64,000 nt of DNA, taken from the NCBI RefSeq assembly GCF_963169125.1, contig NC_084795.1, positions 277,522,122 to 277,586,121 on the forward strand. Direction: 5' to 3'. The stretch is from Humulus lupulus (lineage: Eukaryota > Streptophyta > Magnoliopsida > Rosales > Cannabaceae). Shown piece by piece: positions 21,333-35,160 of the stretch. The position numbers and the translations under genes were made by a program. Under the pieces are notes generated by a model, which saw only the letters and a program-made list of their open reading frames with translations, had not been told where the DNA came from and searched no databases. Position 1 is the first letter of the stretch. Every line of letters starts with the position of its first letter.

Positions 21333-21450
21333 ATTATGCCAGGGGTATTTTGGGTAGTAATAGCATTAGTAGCACCAAAACGAGAGTTATATAATGATAA
21401 TGTATTTTTCAAACGGAGTGTCACTTATTGCATTAAAACTCAAATTTCCC
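21333..21450 (-). repeat. Right terminal inverted repeat of the MULE
   Basis: Complementary to 9933-10055 with roughly one difference in eight to ten bases and a slightly different spacing in the middle. It ends TTTCCC directly before the target duplication TTTCAAAA. Confidence 0.88.
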
Positions 21451-21720
21451 TTTCAAAATGAACAAATTAAGATTTTGCAAAGAAGATCTCAACAGAGCCA
21501 AACCTTTCAAAATATTTCTAGTAGTATTTGTTGACTAGTTTTTTTTGCTAATAACTAGTCAAGATTTTAGGTAAAGATTTAAATTTGATTTAGTGATTCG
21601 ATTCTATGTGAGTATTTTCAAAATGAACAAATTAAGATTTTGCAGAGAAGATCTCAACAGAGCCAAGCCTTTCAAAATATTTCTAGTAGTATTTGTTGAC
21701 TAGTTTTTTTGCTAATAACT
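21451..21720 (+). repeat. MULE target: interrupted and intact tandem copies
   Basis: 21459-21562 is the right half of the target sequence whose left half is 9873-9932. A second, uninterrupted copy follows at about 21563-21720, including GATTCTATGTGAG, a single TTTCAAAA (21616-21623) and GAACAAATTAAG. This copy shows the pre-insertion state, and confirms both element ends and the 8-bp duplication. Confidence 0.9.
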
Positions 21721-21724
21721 AAAT

Positions 21725-22060
21725 AAAATAAAGCTTGAAGGAAAAGAAGATCGAACACATGATTTTTACGTGGTTCAAGTTGTGAATCAATGTACCTTAG
21801 TCCATAGTCACTTGTAAGGATGTGAAGAACTTGCAAAACTCAAGTTCTCTTGAGGGTTTCAAACAACGAATGAGCTTACTCTGAAACTAGAAATTGACAT
21901 TCTTAATAATGTGTGCCTTAACCCTATTTATAGGATGCCGAGACAATTAAGTTTATTAATTGGAGTTGATTATAATTATTCTTACTTAATGGAGATTTAT
22001 TACATGTTAAACGAACATTCTTGTAATAAACGAGCTGATGGGCTCCAACGTAACTTTTGT
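21725..22060 (-). mobile_element. Decayed LTR-like fragment
   Basis: Text such as TTTTTACGTGGTTCAAG, TGTACCTTAGTCCATAG and CCTATTTATAGGATGCC resembles the transcribed edge of plant Copia/TRIM LTRs (read on the minus strand). No partner LTR or coding sequence was found. Confidence 0.35.
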
Positions 22061-22660
22061 TTTTGTATTTTTTTGTAGTTAACTTTTCATTAATATATAT
22101 ATTTTCTGCTATCAAAATAATTAGTCACAAAACAAATTTTAGTTATAATAAGTAACTCATTATAATATGATCATGATATTTTATTATTCACAAATTGATT
22201 GCGTAGTGAGTTAAATTAAAGTTTGTTCTTTCTTAAAAAAAAGAGTATGTTCAAATAATTAATCATCGAACATATCATGGAAAAACCAAAATGTTAGAAA
22301 AAAGAAAAAGAGAGAAAAAAGAGTAGTCGACTTGAAGAACTTGCATGGTGACAATATTGTTTTGAAAACATGAGATCCAATTATTTATCTCGACAAAGAT
22401 AATGTTATACCTGACCAGTATTATTTAAATCTATATATACATATATATATATATATATATAAATATGTACATTATCTCATATGTAAACAGATAAATTAAT
22501 AAAGTGACAACTATAATAATGATCATCATGCCTCATATATAGTGGTAGCCATCATTATTTGGATGGAAGATTGAATAATAATTCAGACATCAGTGATGCT
22601 GATGATGGAGGCATTATCTCATTAATGGAATTAATTGTAATATATATTTATAAAGGAGAG

Positions 22661-23070
22661 TTTTCATGCAGGGTTTTACTTTAAATCTTATCAGTAGCGG
22701 TAGAACTCACAGTATTCTCGACCTGTGAACAATTTACAGTGCGATTTTTTTTATGACTGTGTATATTGTAGCTATTTAGAGCATCCTGCAAATTTTCAGT
22801 AAATTTCGAATAATTTACAGTATCGAAAACTAAGTTCAAACATATTGTTGCACGAGTGACTAATTTTTTTTATGCGCGTGGAAATCAACATGTTTGAACT
22901 TAGTTTTCAGTACTGTAAACTATTCGAATTTTTTTTAAAATTTATAGAATATTCTAAATAGCTACAATATATACAGTCATAAAAAAAATCGCACAAAAAA
23001 CTATTAACGGGTCAAGAAACACTGAAAGCCCTACTGATAAAGCTTAAAGTGAAACCCTATAGAAAAATTA
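22661..23070. mobile_element. Palindromic MITE, copy 1
   Basis: About 410 bp folding into one long hairpin. The left arm runs TTTTACTTTAAA...CTATTTAGAGCATCC...CAGTATCGAAAACTAAG, and the right arm is its reverse complement after a short loop containing ATGCGCGTGG. Similar copies lie at 23518, 25978, 29565 and 35161. No coding capacity. Confidence 0.8.
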
Positions 23071-23517
23071 TCCTATTTATATATATATATTAAATTGTAA
23101 CTAATAAATATATTATAAATATATTTAGAACCAATTAATAATTGCACTAATAAGCTAGTGAAATGGTAGGCAAGTATCATATTCTTTTTTCTCCCTGTCC
23201 ACCATTTTTATTTCTTCTAATAAACGTCACCTTAATTTTAGTTATGCAGCAATTTAAATTGATTGGAACGTTTATTGCTTTTTTTTTCTTTGTGGAGGAT
23301 TTTTTCAGTAATTAATTAGTAGTTTTTTTCTTTTTCTTTTCATAGTTGAGCTTTCTCGGTCCTCTAGTGTTTTGATAAATTGGTAATAAAATTTGGGTTT
23401 TGTTCAGTTCGTTAAGAGTAACAATAATGTGTTTATTTGCTGCTCATATAATTGTTTTATATCTTGATAGATATACGGTGATATATAGCAATTATCAAAC
23501 ATATATAAATGTAGGAA

Positions 23518-23931
23518 AATTTTTCAGTAGTGGTTTTACTTTAAGCCTTACCGGTAGGGCTCTCAGTGTTTCTCGACCCGTGAACAATTTTCAACGTGAC
23601 TTTTTTTTTTTTATGACCGTGTATATTGTAGCTATTTAGAGCATCCTGTAAATTTTTAGAAAATTTCGAATAGTTTACAGTATCGAAAACTAAGTTCAAA
23701 CATGTTGTTTTCCACGTGCATAAAAAAAAGTAGTCACGCGTGCAATAATATGTTTGAACCTAGTTTCAGTACTGTAAACTATTCGGAATTTTCTGAAAAT
23801 TTGCAGCATGCTCTAAATAGCTACATTATACACGGTCATAAAAAAAAATTGCGCTGAAAACTGTTCACGGGTTGTAAACACTGAGAGCCCTACTGATAGG
23901 GCTTAAAGTGAAGTCTCTATAGTAGAATTCA
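23518..23931. mobile_element. Palindromic MITE, copy 2
   Basis: Same family as 22661-23070 with better preserved ends (ACTTTAAGCC...GGTAGGGCTCTCAGTG and the complement CACTGAGAGCCCTAC...GGGCTTAAAGT). The arms are about 190 bp. The loop carries CCACGTGCAT and CACGCGTGC. Confidence 0.85.
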
Positions 23932-24375
23932 CCTATAAATATATATTATATTACTATTTTAAATAGATTATATATGTGATATATACATAAGACTTGGTTT
24001 AATTTTTTTGATATATAATTGTGATTTCCTTAGAAAATATTGTTATCGTTTTTTTAGTCACATTATATATGAAAATCTTTATATATTTGTATTTAATTTT
24101 ATATTAATTAATTATTTCAATTAAAAAATCAAGATGTATATAAATTTATAATTTTATTTTATCTATAATTTAATTAAAAGTAATTTGGAGTTATAATTAA
24201 AATCTTAGCACTATATTTAACTGAACACAATTAGGACAAATATAGTATCTTCTTCGTTCTGCATGGTAATTATAATTAAGTTCATTATATGTAAATTTTA
24301 AAACACAAAATTATATTTATTAATTCGAACTTGATATCTTTTACTTTTGCACTCTAGCAATAATAATTGGGTAGG

Positions 24376-24743
24376 TAACTATTTGGTAGTCTGTATTTTT
24401 GCAAAATATCATTTTGATACCCTCTGTTTTCAATAATGCTGATATGGTACCCTGTATTTTAAAATTGTGCATATTTGGTACCCTAAACTCAAATTTAATT
24501 AATAAAATTTTACCAATTTAATCAAAATGCTATCAATTATGTAAGTTTCAAATTTAAATTTAATTACTTAATTATATATAACTGATGACAGTTTGATCAT
24601 ATTAACAAAATTTTATCTATCAAATCTGAGTCTAAGGTATCAAATATGTATAATTTTAAAATACAAAGTAACATATGAACATTATTGAAAACAGAAAGTA
24701 TCAAAATGATACTTTGCAAAAACATAAGGTACCAAAAGAGTAA
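24376..24743. mobile_element. MITE with long inverted repeats (TACCAAAT-type)
   Basis: The left arm ACTATTTGGTA...TTTGCAAAATATCATTTTGATACC is complementary to the right arm GGTACCAAAAGAGT end over about 130 bp. The middle is AT-rich. A second copy sits in intron 2 of the VIT1a gene (about 37416-37755). Confidence 0.7.
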
Positions 24744-25977
24744 ATTCGAACAATTATAAACAATTAAGTGTTTGCACAATGATGAGAAGGCAATGATTAA
24801 TGACTTTTATAATTCTAATTATATATATATAATATCACAATTTTTTTAATTGCTCCAACACCATATATACCTCATGATTATGACATTATAAAATTATCAC
24901 AGAAAAATTACAAGTAAGCAATTTTTTTTTCTTTCTCGATCGAAGAATACCCAGAACCATATATGCTCACATATACCTATATATATATATAGTAATTAAG
25001 ACATCAAATTAGTCCTAAGGAATCTACATGTGTTCACACACATATATATAAATTAGTATAAATGTCTCTCAATTGACGTATAAGAGAAAACAACACACGA
25101 AAGCGAAAGACATTATTGGTAGCTTAATATATATAGTAACAAAAATATTAATTAATACTATTCTCAGAGTGTTTAATCAAACTTTTGTAATTTAATCATA
25201 TTATTAAATTTTAGCTGTATAATAAAGTATTAAAATTTGCACTATAAAGGTGGTGTGCAAGAAGAAAACCTATATATATATATTCACTAACATTTTGTTT
25301 TTCTCTTTCTTTTGGGTGTAATTAAATTGTAGATCAAGATCATCCGTACAAAATTATATGTCTATAATTATATCTCTAAAAGTTTCAGCGTATCATTATA
25401 ATAAATTTGAGAAGAGTGTTGCTATTGGACACTCTAAGTTATTCAACACCACAAAAAATGACATTAGTGATATTTTATGATAATTATTAATTAAAATGTA
25501 TGAAATCCGATATTAAATTTTACCAATAACAATACATCTACTTGGCAATTCTCAACGGAGAATACAAAAATCAATTGGTATAAAATTTTCAACACGTGAT
25601 ATCATCAATAATTCTATTATAAAGTACTGTAGTTGTTGTCATATATATCCATAACAAAAGAAGATAATAGAAAGTTGAATAAAAAAATAATGGGCACGCG
25701 TCCTCCACATACCATTAGGGTAAAGACAAAAAAGAAAGAAAAAAGGTTAGTGAGAAAAAAATGTCATACCATAATGACCTATCACAAAGTGATACTCTTG
25801 TATATTCCATGGCAGTGAAAATTATTGCTCCACCACCACACCAACAAGTTTAGTGGACCCAAACCCCACCCACCTTTATCTATCAAATTTCCCAAGAAAA
25901 ACATATCAAGTGCCAAAGTGGGGGCATATGTACTTGCGCACAAATATTATATAAATTGAAATTATATAGCAGGGTTA

Positions 25978-26530
25978 TTAATTTAGCTACTATTGGTAGG
26001 AGTGTTTCTGATTTCGATATATAGATAAATTATGATCATTTTTTTTATATAACGTTGTATATTGTAGTTATAATAGAAATCTCATCAGTTTTCGGGAAGA
26101 TTTGTACAAATTATACTTTTCGTCACCATTTTGTAGAAAATCATTAGATGTGAATATGTTAGACACATGTATCCAAAACATAATTCAAACAGCCAATTGT
26201 ACAAGTATTTTTTTAAGAGTAATGATATGTGCAAACAAAATATACACCAAAACATTACATATAATAATGTGGTAGTTTAACTTAGTCAATCATATTTATT
26301 AAAACTAGAACCCACTGTTTTAAAATGCAGTGACACGTCACTGTGTGTAATATTTGAGTGCATATTTTGGGTGTACATATCATTACTCTTTTTTTAATAC
26401 GCGTGTAACTAACTATTTTGAACTTTAGTTTTTAGCATGGTAAATTATTTAGAAATTTTTGATAACTGGTGGATATCTACTATAACTACAATATACATCA
26501 TTATATAAAAAAAAATTTAGGTTATAATTT
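25978..26530. mobile_element. Palindromic MITE, copy 3, degenerate, with nested MITE
   Basis: Arms recognisable as the 22661 family (GTATATTGTAGTTATA...and TATAACTACAATATAC) but diverged. The loop region is interrupted by a separate 172 bp MITE at 26217-26388. Confidence 0.6.
26217..26388. mobile_element. 172-bp MITE with 9-bp target duplication
   Basis: Ends GAGTAATGATATGT and ACATATCATTACTC are perfect 14-bp inverted repeats with further pairing inward. The flanks TTTTTTTAA (26208-26216 and 26389-26397) are a 9-bp direct repeat, the size made by Mutator-type transposases. Confidence 0.8.
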
Positions 26531-27461
26531 CCCACTACATATTCATCAATATTCAAGTGGGAGTTATTTAGTTTCCATTAAATATTGTCCCTGACTATTA
26601 ATCATAAAAGACAAGAAGATTTAATATTGATTTACTTAGGTAAGATTAGGATGTATTCAATAATATTGACATTGCTATTGTCTATCTCATAGCTGGAGTA
26701 TTGCTTTTTTAATGATTGAAACTTTGTATGTAATAATAATAATAAAAAAAAGGACGATATCTGAATGGAATATCATTATTAATTTAATGAATACTTCATA
26801 TAGTTTTATATTCAAAGTTACTATGTATCTGTATTTGAATTTTGAGTGTATTTGTTGGAGAATAAGGTCTCCATACAAAAGGTCGAATAAGTCAAGTCAA
26901 TATAAGACAGTTTGTAAATTATTAAAGTAGAAGGTCTATTCAGGCAATTTTCAGATAAAGTATGAAAATAATATATACAGAATCTCTAAGCTTTTTTAAA
27001 TTAGATTATTCTATTCAAATTTACATACTGATACTATATTTGATTAATTATATATTAGGGTTTTAATTTATCAATCAATATAGTTATTATCAAAGTATAT
27101 AGCTAGTGATCTTATTATCATTTAGTTGTTTCCAATTCCAACAAATGAGGGGGCGTGTGGCTTGCTTGTGCCATTACATATATACATTTTAATATATATG
27201 GATATATGGATATATATATATATATATATATATAAATATAAATGATATATATGGACCACTTCACAGATTATATAAAAGAAACATTCTCTTCTTTTCTTTT
27301 ACTTTTGGCTTCTTTTTCTTATGGTTGGTTCATACCATATATGTTCCTAGATATAATCTAAGAATGAATCCAAAAAGCAAAAGAAATTAAACCACACAAA
27401 AATTATGATTCTTTTGCAGCTCTAAGAATGAAAACAATATGCATATATATATATATATATA

Positions 27462-28555
27462 TCTTCTATATAAAAAAATGTGTAGATATGTTTTGTTAAC
27501 TTTAATGAAATATCCTAAATATTTAAAAATGTATAATCCTAATTTTTTACTAGCTAATTATATTAATATGAATTCAAATATTATAATTAACTAGATATTT
27601 AATACTTATATTAATATCAATTTAAATATTATAAATATCATTATAATAATAAATAATGCATAATGTATGTTTAAAAGGGTTATCATATTATATATATTTA
27701 AAAAATCATAAACAATATTTTTGTTTAATTTTTCATTTAAAATATTTATGTCATTCTTTTATATATAATATTGTTTATTTATTTGAAATTTATATAACAT
27801 TTATACAAATTTAATAAATACAATTGAAAAATTCCATAACTAAAACTAAGCAAACAACGTGCATTACACATTTACTTAGTTTTATTTAAACAATTTATTA
27901 ATTATTTTTATTAAATTTGTATCATTGTCATATAAATTTAAATAAATAAACAATATTATATATAAAAGAATGACATAATCATATTAAATGAAAAATTAAA
28001 CCAAAACATTATTTATGGTTTTTTAAAATATGATAACCTTTTTAAATATAAATAATATATTTTAATAAAAATTAAGATTATATATTATATATTATTATAA
28101 TGATATTTTATAATATTTAAATTTATATTAATATAAGTATTAAATATTATTATAATAATATTTGAATTCATATTAATATAATTAGTAAAAAATTAGGATT
28201 ATATATATTATCATAATAATATTTTATAACATTTAAATTTAAATTAATATAATTATTAAATATTTAATCTTGTAATATATATTATTATAATAGTGATATT
28301 TTCTAACATTTGAATTTGATTTTATATTAATATAGTTATTATATATGTAGTTTTATATTAAATATTATTATAATAATGATATTTTACAATATTTGAATTT
28401 ACATTAAGATAATTAATAAATATCTATTTTTAAGTTAGTTTTAAAGATATATTCCGTTAAATATTTAGAATTTTTCGTTAAAGTTAATAAAATAACCCGT
28501 TAAAACAAAAAATTTCTGATATCTACACACTTTTTACATAGAAAAGATATATTTA
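27462..28555. mobile_element. 1.1-kb AT-rich foldback element
   Basis: The outer arms share TGTGTAGATAT, GTTAACTTTAA.GAAA and CTAAATATTTAA in inverted orientation. Inner arms continue the palindrome, for example GGGTTATCATATTATATATATTT against AAATATGATAACC, and TATATATAATATTGTTTATT against AATAAACAATATTATATATA. The centre near 27850 contains ACTTAGTTTTA. No open frame; a non-autonomous DNA transposon is the likely identity. Confidence 0.65.
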
Positions 28556-29564
28556 TCATATGATAAAAGAATATATGTACCATATAGATATATTGCATAT
28601 GTTCCTACTTTTAGATTTTTATTTTGTATTATATATATTGCTATATGATTTTGAATATACAAGAGTGTGTACAAATAAAAAATAAAACAAAAACAGAACA
28701 ACAATAAAATATAGTTTAGAATTATATTAAGATTCTATCTAGTATTCTTAATTATTATTATTAAAATCAATCAATGGCCGGTAATAATTAATTAATAAAT
28801 ATATATTAATGCTCTCACGTTTAATATATTAATATAAAAAAAGATCTTCTTTTTGTCAAAAAAATTAAAATAAAAAGAATAGGAATAAGAATTTTCCAGA
28901 GAATTCTAAAAGGGCAAATATAATCTTACTCCTCATTATAGAAAACAAAGTGAAATCCCTGTGGTTAGATCAGATACTACTACTTCAAAAATATTGTCTT
29001 TCTTTAGTGGTGCCATAGTTGATTTTATTAATTATATCTCAGTTGATTTTATTATTAACTGAGATATAATGCCTGTTGGGTGACTTATTATTAATTATAT
29101 CTCAGTTGATTTTATTCAGGTAAAAAAGTTTTTACTCTTTTGGGGAAATTTAATTAATGGGGCTCAAGTTCAAGTAGTGTTGCTTTCATAGTGATCATCT
29201 CCAACTCATGTTGATCAAATTGAAAATAAAGAGACTCATAAATTAGCTAGTTAGGTATGCCTTTAAACTAAACAATAACATAATCACTTACTAAAAAAAA
29301 AACCATTATAAAACTTTTATTACTTTCATAGTAATAAAACTTTAGCCTTATTATTGTATCAAAACTACACTTAATTAATTAGTAAGACAAGCTAGAAACT
29401 TTTGCATGGAAGAGAAGTACTATATAATGAAATGATATGGCATGTAAAGGATATTTAATTGTAAGTTTGTTGTATCATGGTTCATTGTATTAATTTCCAA
29501 TTTGTGAAGCACTTAAGAAAAGTGATGAGAGAAGAAACTATTTATATATATATATATATATGAA

Positions 29565-29870
29565 AATTTTATGCTAGGGGGTGGGACTTTTGTGTATTTT
29601 TGACTCAACAGTTTTTGGTGCAATTTTTTTTATGATTGTGTATTTTGTAGTTATTTAAGACATCCTGCAAATTTTCAGAAAATTCTGAATAATTTACAGT
29701 ATCGAAAACTAGGTTCAAACATGTTATTTTCCATGCGCATAAAAAAATTAGTCACATGTGTAACAACTTGTTTTAAACCTAATTTTCGACATTGTAAATT
29801 ATTTGAAATTTTCTAAAAATTGATAATATGTTCTAAATAAATAACTATAAAATACTCATGTTAGAATTTT
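29565..29870. mobile_element. Palindromic MITE, copy 4, ends worn
   Basis: Contains the family core (TTTTTATGATTGTGTATTTTGTAG, CATCCTGCAAATTTTCAG, CAGTATCGAAAACTAGG) and most of the inverted arm, but the right terminus is lost after ATAACTATAAAATAC. Confidence 0.65.
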
Positions 29871-32800
29871 ATATGGACTAATATAATTACAAACATTATT
29901 CCATTATCACAATCATTTTCTAGAGTGCCTACGAATAGTTAAAGACCATAATGAGATGGTTAATATTAATCTAATTGCAATTGAGGCACATGGTAGCACC
30001 CTAAAGACTATAGGTTGGCCCATTAAATCATAGTCCACCATATCTGTAATATAAGCCCAATAGGCCCAATATACCCCTTAGGGTAAGAAGGCATATGAGA
30101 CATATATATTGAACATATATGTTGTTGGGAAACAAATAGTGGCATATGGTTTGGTAAGGGTTGCTCTCCATAAGATCTCTCTTGCATTGCTTTTCTAATA
30201 TTGTTTTGTGTAGATCGTGGAGAGATTCAAGGATGAACATTGGAGACTCAATGTCAGGTATGTTTCATCTATGTATATTCAATTCAATGCTCTAAATAAA
30301 ATGTGTTCCTGGATTGTTGTATGAGCATGTAATGTTGTTTTGAATCTGATTTACTGATAATGCTCACTAGTATTGTTTTTCAATTTAACAACTCAGTCAT
30401 AAAAAAATTGTGCAAAAAATTATTCTCTTTTTTAGGTAATACAGTACAATCTCCCCATGTGTAATAATAATATTGGGAGGAAAGAGGTTCTAGTACATGA
30501 TGACATTTTGTCCAAAAAGCTACTGAAACTTATTATTTCAATAAATACACTGCCTTGGTACAGTCATCAAGTCAAGGACGTTCCCTACCAAAAACTTTCT
30601 TTCCCAAACCCTAAGAAATTAATTACATTTTCTAAAAAAGGTTTATATCATTTTATTTTATATCTTCTATTTTTTTAATACTAGATTGAACCATCAGATT
30701 TAAACAATTACAATTAGGACTATTTGTTTTGAACAAAGGAAAGAGAAAAAGTGAGAATGAGGAGCCCCAATTGTCTTAATTATTGAGTTGAGGGTATTTT
30801 TATTTTATTTTACAAAATAAATGATCATATTTGATAATTGTAAAAATATGCATATAATTTAAAAAATTTGGGAACATGAAAAAATCACAATGATTGTAAA
30901 TGGTTACTTAAACTAATCTAAAAAGCAAAATCATGTCGATCTGAAAAAAAAAATAAAAGAATCGAAGTTAGGGGAACCGAAGCTTTGCCGAGAGATGGTG
31001 TTTGGAGGGATTGGAGCTCTATCGTTGCAAAGAGAAAAGAGACTATAAGAGGGTTTGAGGAGGTGAGAGAGAGATGAGAAAGTGAGAGTGAGATGGGGTT
31101 TTTTTTGTAATTTTGATTATGATAATCTCTTTTTTATATTTTATTTTGGGCAACTACTTATATTTTTGTAGAATTATTTTTTTCCATTTTTATAAAAAAA
31201 GTTTAAAAATACTATATTTTGTAAAGTTTTCAAAAAGTAATGTGAGATTAGTTACATTTTAACCTGGTGATTGATGAAAGATAAAGTAAATACATATAAT
31301 ATTATTTTTATGTTTATTAATAGAAAAAATACAACAAATTATAGTTTTGGAATTTTTATATTATTATGTTTGAAGAGTTATCTAACTTGTGAAGAAAAAA
31401 AAATTAAATCAATTATATGTTACTTTAGTGTGATTATTACTATTTTTTTTTTATTATCAATACAGTAACAATAATTATAATAAGTTTTGTTATTATTTAT
31501 TGGTTAAGACACATATCATAGGTGAAACCTGCAAAGATGAGGATAATAATTTAATAAAAATCATTATTGATCTGTCCTATTTTCATTCCTATATATAATC
31601 ATGTGAAAATCAATATTATACTGAATTTGACAATCGAAAAGATTATTATATCTTAAATGCATATATACTACCCTTAAAATGATAATTTATTATTCAGTCA
31701 TTTTGTCATTTCATTCAAAGGTATATAAAAAACAAAATTATGATTGAAATTAAAAAGCTAAATTAATTGCTCTTGATTATATATGAAAAATTAAGAGGTA
31801 AAAAAATAATAATAATATGAAGAAAAAAATCCCCAACATCTATGATTGAAGGAGAGGAGAACTCAATTTTTTAGAATTCATTTTGACAAAAATACAATTC
31901 TACAATTTATAGTTGATAATAATGAGATAAAAATTGTTTTGGTCTATTTTTTTTCAACATATATATCCTTGTATTAAATTATATATATTTTTAATGAAAC
32001 TTGTACTTTGGTTTTTTCTAAAGATATTACAATCATGATTTTTCTAACTGTTGTAAATATCATTACAAAATTATTACAGTGAGATATTTAATGAAAATCT
32101 GCAACAAATTCTATTAAAAATTCATCCTCATGAAAATATTAATAGTCCACAAATGTATACTTAATCTACACACTAGTATTTTTAAATAATTTGTTTTGTT
32201 CCGTTCTTAAAAAAAATTTGTTTAAATATGATTTAAGTAAAATAAATGTACTAAATTCATTTTATAAATTACATTAATACAAGATCCCTAATTAGAGCTC
32301 AATCAATCTGAAGTTTTTAACTTTAAAAGGACTACAAACATAAATAAATAAATAAACAAAATAACTTAAGTAAATATTTACACCTGTAACCGTATTTATT
32401 AATTTAATTACAAAAATCACGTATAATATTTTATTTACAAGTTTATCGTATTTTTTTTAAACGTTTTTTATTTTTTCCACCGTTTTTTTCTTCTACAACA
32501 TTTCTAAATTTTTATTACTATTTGTCTTTCTATCTCTTTCTCAATATATATAAACAGTGTATAAAATAATAACCAAAAAAAAAAAAAAAAAAAGCTGCCA
32601 AACAAATTGTTTGACTTTTCTAACATCTCTCCCTATCTCTTTCTTTTCATTTTTTTTAAGTTTATCTCCATCTTTTTCTTCTCCTTTTTTTTTTTAAATA
32701 TTTCCTGCTACACCGTTAGTCGGATGAGCTCAAAAATAGTACTATTAAGACATTTTTCAAGGCGGTCATTTTAATATATATAAAGCATATATTTTTTCAT

Positions 32801-35160
32801 CATCACAAAAATAAATGACTAAAATAAAAAGAAATCTTTTATAGCTTTTTTTTTTTTTTATATTTTATTAACCAAAAGGTAACTATATTTTAAATATAAA
32901 TAAATTTTAATATACAAAAAAAGTGTATTCTTATTTTACAAAGATACTATGTGATATTCTAAACAACTTTAAAAATATTTTAAGTAATTTTTAAAAAAAT
33001 ATTCTTTAGGATATTGTTTAGTAACTTTTAAATATAACATAAGAATACTCATTTTAGTAACTCACTAAGTTCGTTTGTTGCTTTAAATTTGTGCTATAAC
33101 AAAAAATTTAGTCATATATCAAAAGGTAACAAAATTGTATTTTAAAAGATTTAAAAAACAACGAAAAATATAGCTCTTAAAAGTAATTATGCAGTTTACT
33201 AAATAATATCATTTTCTAATAAGCTATTCATAGTAAGTTGGAATTATATGAGTAACTTTTTATACTATATGATAACTAATTAGTTTCTAAAATAGATTTG
33301 AAAGTAACGTAAAAATATATTAAATGATAAGACATGTAAGTTATATTAGTGACTAAAAAAATCTATTAAAAGTTTTCATTTAAAAATTATTGTATAGTAT
33401 ACTAAATTAATTTTTATTAATAAACTATATGATAATTAACTTGTTATATTATATGACAACTCATTAGTTTCTAAATTAAGTTTGAAAGTTACCAAAATAT
33501 ATCTTAAATAATAAGATACCATAATATAACCTAAAAATAACTAATTGATATATTAATATGTTTACAAATAAGTTTTGGAGGTAATAAAAATGTATATGAA
33601 ATAATATGATAAAAAAATAAAACTTTTTATATATAAAAAAATTAGTATCGTAAGCAACCAAAATATAATTTTTTACAACCTATAAAAAACAAAAAATTTC
33701 GAGAAGCAAGATTTCCTAATTTTTTTTCAAAATCGGGTATGCTATGCTGACGTGACACTTATATTTGTGTAAATAATTTGGTTGAATGTATTTTTGGAAT
33801 AAGTTTGTATTTTTAAGGTATTTGTGTAAATTTTTCAAAAAAAATTAGCCGGCCCTATTTTTTTTCCATAATAAAAATAAAAATCTCTTTGCTTCTAATC
33901 TTTTTCTCGATCCCCTACTATTTTATCACAACCTACTTGAATCTTAATTCTATATCCTTATTAGATTTGTTTTACACATATAAAAAAATAATAATGGTAA
34001 TATACAAAAGAATTATATATATAAAATAAGTTTATACATATTATAATAAATTATTGGCTTCGTGGATGAGTAGTTTAAGGGATGCACTCCACCGTCTTTG
34101 TCTCCATCTCAGCATATTTTTCATTGGGATGAGACGAGGGATTACCATTTTAAAATAAAATTAGTAAGTTATATAAAAATTAAAATATTACAAAATATTT
34201 ATAATTTAAAATACATTATTTTATCTCAAATATAATATTTTTAGAGAAAGTCTCAAATATAATTTACAATCTTTAAAAAGCTGCTATAATATACTACAAT
34301 TATACATAAATAAATATACAAAACAAATAAAATAATATTAAAAAAACCAAATAAAATTTTAACGGCGAGGCTACTCCTATACAATTTAATATTCGAGAAT
34401 AGAAAATTGTTCACGTCTCTCTTTCATTTCCCATTAAATAGGGAATTCCCACTTTAGTAGGGACGGGCGAATCCTGTAGGTATCTGTTCCGACGAGAAAA
34501 TTGTGCAACCCTAGTTATTGTTTAAGTATTTTTATTTAGTACTTTAAGGTACCCATCACCACACGAGGCAACACTTCATAATTAGTTAGTGATATCCCAT
34601 AATACATATTAAATTTAAATACATAGGATCCGATATTAAGCTGCACCAATTGCGATACACTACTTCCTTGTGGTGTTGTACACCACTACTGGTGCCCCAT
34701 AAGAATTCCCTTTGTTTAGAGTTAGCATTGGGACCATGGGCATGTACCTTCTATTCTTGGTCGTAGGATTTTTGGTGCTTAAGACAAAACAACATTAATT
34801 GACAAAATAATTAAGCTTTGTGATTGAGTCGATGGTATGGTAGTTTAAAAAATTGACTTGTCATCATCCAAATAAATATAAAATAACAACAAAAACTTGA
34901 CAAGGCATTTTCAAAAAGAAAGAAAGAAAGAAAAAGTTGGGAAAGGCATGGCATGGCTTGTGGCGCACACATGCTCCACTCATTTGTAGGAGACCCGTGC
35001 CCAACACACGCACTTTCCTTTCTATTTTCTTATTCGGGCGGCTTTATGTTTTCTTTCTTTCAATGCTTCGCCCCACCGACAATGACTCTTCTTCCCCTAT
35101 TTATTATTTATCAAAAAAATACCCATGTGAATATATGTGATAAAATATATAGGACAATTA
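29871..35160. other. AT-rich intergenic DNA, no gene recognised
   Basis: No exon structure, RNA gene or transposase is seen. A segment at 30120-30260 has an acceptor-like GTGTAG, a 45-base stretch and a CAG/GTATG donor-like end, but no family match. 31010-31110 is GA-rich. About 34060-34510 has text resembling a worn plant repeat (AGGGACGGGCGAATCC). A poly-A tract is at 32575-32593. Confidence 0.45.

Larger units (their letters stand above)
9933..21450. mobile_element. 11.5 kb Mutator-like element (MULE) with mudrA and captured Ulp1/DUF1985 gene
   Basis: Termini GGGAAATTTGA and its complement TCAAATTTCCC begin inverted repeats of about 120 bp. The target duplication is TTTCAAAA at 9925-9932 and 21451-21458. 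Inside are a mudrA-type transposase on the minus strand at the right, a DUF1985/Ulp1 peptidase-like gene on the plus strand at the left, TCGATAG-rich subterminal arrays in opposite orientation, an LTR-like segment, and a truncated Copia insertion. MULEs carrying ULP-like genes next to mudrA are known in plants (Kaonashi-type). The two TIRs differ at several positions and both genes are damaged, so it is an old and probably immobile copy. Confidence 0.9.

Noticed and set aside
30120..30260. Possible coding exon with acceptor GTGTAG and donor CAG/GTATG
   Set aside because: Only about 45 bases, no neighbouring exons and no recognisable protein motif.
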